Positions 62,417-64,000 of a stretch of DNA of 64,000 nucleotides are shown here, in pieces (position 1 is the first letter of the stretch; each line of letters opens with the position of its first letter). The stretch spans positions 203,421 through 267,420 of the forward strand of contig NZ_RSAA01000008.1 in assembly GCF_003931915.1 (NCBI RefSeq), written 5' to 3'. The translations under genes were made by a program, and so were the position numbers. The DNA comes from Saccharopolyspora rhizosphaerae (GTDB lineage Bacteria > Actinomycetota > Actinomycetes > Mycobacteriales > Pseudonocardiaceae). The notes beneath the pieces were generated by a model. It saw nothing but the letters and a program-made list of their open reading frames with translations, did not search any database and was not told where the DNA came from.

Positions 62417-63005
62417 GATGCCTCCCGACGGTGCAAGTCGGCTCGCGCCCTTCAGGAAACGCTGTCCGGGATCCAGACGCAACGACGTCGTACTTCGCAC
62501 CAACTAGCAGCCGTTGGTGCCCGCGACGATCCGGGTGGAACCAGGTAAGGGCTTCGCGTGGGCTGTCCTGATGGTGAAGCGGTCGGGGTCGACGCCCAGC
62601 GCGCAGTCGGCGCGCTACCCCCTCGGTAGGCAACTGGGCTGCGCGACTTCGAAGCCTTAGCAATGCTCCGTTCGCCGGCGCATCCCCTCCCCCAGTGAGC
62701 GAGGATTTCTACAACAACAAGACCCACGCCCAAAACCACGAATCGGCACCCAGCAGGAGTCGCGGTGCTCCGAAGACACTTCATCCCGGCGGCCCAATCG
62801 CAGCACGGATTTCGTCCCCCGGTGCGCACGCGCTGACCGGCCAAGGTTTGACATGGTGTCGGGAGTCGGCTCGGAATCGCCGTCCCAGCCCGACGCTTCC
62901 TCCGACAGAGATGTTCGCTGCACGTCGCTGTGAGCGAATGATCCCCGCCTGGCAGCGCGTCGAGGTTGCCAACCTTACGCGCGGGCCGAGATCAAGGAGT
63001 CGACG
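62417..63005. other. Divergent intergenic, no gene recognised
   Basis: About 590 bases between ppa and the general stress gene. Both promoters are expected here. No convincing frame or repeat is seen. Confidence 0.45.
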
Positions 63006-63539
63006 ATGACCCAACAACCGCCCTCCCCAGATGCCGGGGAGTCCTCACCCGTCGACAAACCGGCACGCAGACCGGCGGCCTCGTACGCCACGTACGGGGA
63101 AGCTGAGAACGCGGTGGACTACCTCGCCGACCAGCAGTTCCCGGTGGAACGGGTCGCGATCGTAGGTCACGACGTCAAGCTCGTCGAACAGGTGGTCGGC
63201 CGGATGAGCTACGGGCGGGCCGCGCTGCACGGCGCTAGCAGCGGTGCGGTGACCGGCGTGCTGATCGGCTGGATCTTTGGTTTGCTCAGTTGGATTGAGC
63301 CGCTGTTGACCAGCCTGACGCTGGCCGTGTACGGACTCGTATTCGGCGCCATCGTCGGAGCCGTGATCAGCTTGGTGACCTACGCTCTGCAAGGTGGACG
63401 CAGAGATTTCACCGCGGTGCAGCACATGGTGCCGAGCCGGTACGAGGTCCTCGTCGACACCGAAGTCGCTGACGAAGCCGCTCGGCTCCTCCAGCAGCGG
63501 GAAGGCACGTCGGGTGATGTCACGGGCCCACCGTCCTGA
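63006..63539 (+). CDS. General stress protein (YflT/Gsp17M-like) with membrane domain
   Basis: A 177-aa protein. The N-terminal fold (about 25-65) reads SYATYGEAENAVDYLADQQF and PVERVAIVGHDVKLVEQV, as in YflT-like heat-induced stress proteins. Two hydrophobic helices follow (GAVTGVLIGWIFGLLSW and LTLAVYGLVFGAIVGAVISL). The end repeats a short alpha/beta unit (SRYEVLVDTEVADEAARLLQ). AAGGAG lies eight bases upstream of ATG 63006. It fits the stress theme of the neighbouring genes. Confidence 0.82.
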   Translation: MTQQPPSPDAGESSPVDKPARRPAASYATYGEAENAVDYLADQQFPVERVAIVGHDVKLVEQVVGRMSYGRAALHGASSGAVTGVLIGWIFGLLSWIEPLLTSLTLAVYGLVFGAIVGAVISLVTYALQGGRRDFTAVQHMVPSRYEVLVDTEVADEAARLLQQREGTSGDVTGPPS

Positions 63540-63918
63540 CTGAACCACTTCGTCGCTGGCGTACGCGACTCGCCGCGGAACCAGCCAGCCAAACGCCCCT
63601 ATCGACCGGTCCTCGGCCAGCTGCTGATCGATCTGGCGATCAAACCCCGAACTTGTGCGCAGTTCCCGCAACAACACCGCTGTCTCGCCCTCGAACCTCA
63701 GGTGGTCGAGCAATCGGCGAAACGATGCAGACACGCCAAGACTCCGGCTGCCCGGGCTGTTGACCGACACATCGTGTCTTCGCCGCGCAGGCGCTAGGTG
63801 TTCGCGACAGCCCACGTGCCGGTCAGCGCTGATCGTCAACGACTCGCCACGTTGCCGCCCCGGGTAGTCACGACTCGCCAACGACGTGCAGATCGGCTCC
63901 TGGCGCGCTAGGAGCTGT
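63540..63918. other. Intergenic before IS element, no gene recognised
   Basis: About 380 bases. A minus-strand frame (AVLLRELRTSSGFDRQIDQQ) is open but has no recognised family. The IS end begins near 63911. Confidence 0.4.
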
Positions 63919-64000
63919 TTAGGAACCGATCTTGGTGAGGCTGCGGAGCCAGATGTCGATGGTGGCGACGTGCACGGTGGCTTCGTAGCGGAGGGCGAGT
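63919..64000 (-). CDS. IS5-type transposase, C-terminal end (cut by window)
   Basis: The last 26 codons before the TAA read LALRYEATVHVATIDIWLRS then LTKIGS. RYEAT-xxx-AxIxxWL is the usual C-terminal end of IS5-family transposases of actinomycetes. The start lies beyond the window. GAGCTGTTTAGGAACC at 63912-63927 overlaps the stop and probably belongs to the terminal inverted repeat of the IS. Confidence 0.75.
   Translation of the reverse strand, partial: LALRYEATVHVATIDIWLRSLTKIGS

Noticed and set aside
1..64000. CRISPR arrays and rRNA genes
   Set aside because: No regularly spaced 25-40 base repeats and no rRNA-like sequence were seen anywhere in the window.

Overview
The window is high-GC actinobacterial chromosome with closely packed genes, GTG starts and strong GGAGG ribosome sites. 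The gene set (PdtaR-type ANTAR regulator, WhiB protein, YhgE/Pip pair, actinomycete conjugative element with a TraB translocase) and protein style fit a Pseudonocardiaceae member such as Saccharopolyspora. The genus is an inference from gene content; no marker gene here settles it.

Left core (1-10.8 kb): a partial methyltransferase, a GNAT acetyltransferase, a degenerate-ABC ATPase with a YhgE/Pip membrane protein, a VOC protein, DNA polymerase I (polA), a hotdog thioesterase, the ANTAR response regulator and an amino acid permease. Two hairpin terminators separate convergent genes, and a 60-nt near-perfect palindrome lies at 687-746.

Integrated element (about 10,861-36,225; 25.3 kb): an actinomycete integrative and conjugative element (AICE) sits in a tRNA-Leu(CAA) gene. 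It is bounded by 45-bp identical copies of the tRNA 3' half, and paired GGGTGCG repeats lie near both ends. Its backbone is int, NUDIX, two HTH regulators, xis, WhiB, two small membrane proteins and traB, followed by a GTCCC/GGGAC repeat cluster that may be the transfer locus. No replication initiator is recognisable. Cargo: (a) a low-GC HEPN plus DUF262 pair; (b) a row with a tandem SAV_915 protein, an Esx-like protein, a WXG protein with a glycine-zipper tail and two PH/GRAM-like proteins, resembling a type VII effector-immunity module; (c) a large defence operon of GHKL/MORC-like ATPase, Mrr-nuclease/SF2 helicase, unknown protein, cytosine-5 DNA methyltransferase and small unknown protein, convergent with a Vsr endonuclease. 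Module (c) resembles the Hma / MORC-type restriction class. Beyond the right att site lie a broken integrase copy and a NUDIX fragment, relics of a second related element.

Right flank (37-47 kb): cobalt transporter genes cbtB-cbtA with a 2Fe-2S ferredoxin-like gene follow a C-terminal remnant of a nitrile hydratase accessory gene. A frameshifted amide/urea-binding protein gene lies beside it. This looks like a decayed cobalt-dependent nitrile/amide locus. Next come an old-yellow-enzyme reductase divergent from an ArsR regulator with palindromic operators, an APC permease, phosphoglucomutase and a zinc alcohol dehydrogenase.

Stress island (47.9-63.5 kb): dnaK, a 137-aa unknown protein in the usual grpE position, cbpA, cbpM and clpB form one overlapping operon, preceded by a frameshifted hsp20. 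Nearby are a GAF/PucR regulator, zinc-finger thioredoxin, FUSC protein, a cNMP-glutaredoxin-thioredoxin-reductase-like fusion, STAS protein, inorganic pyrophosphatase and a YflT-like general stress protein. An IS5-type transposase is cut by the window end.
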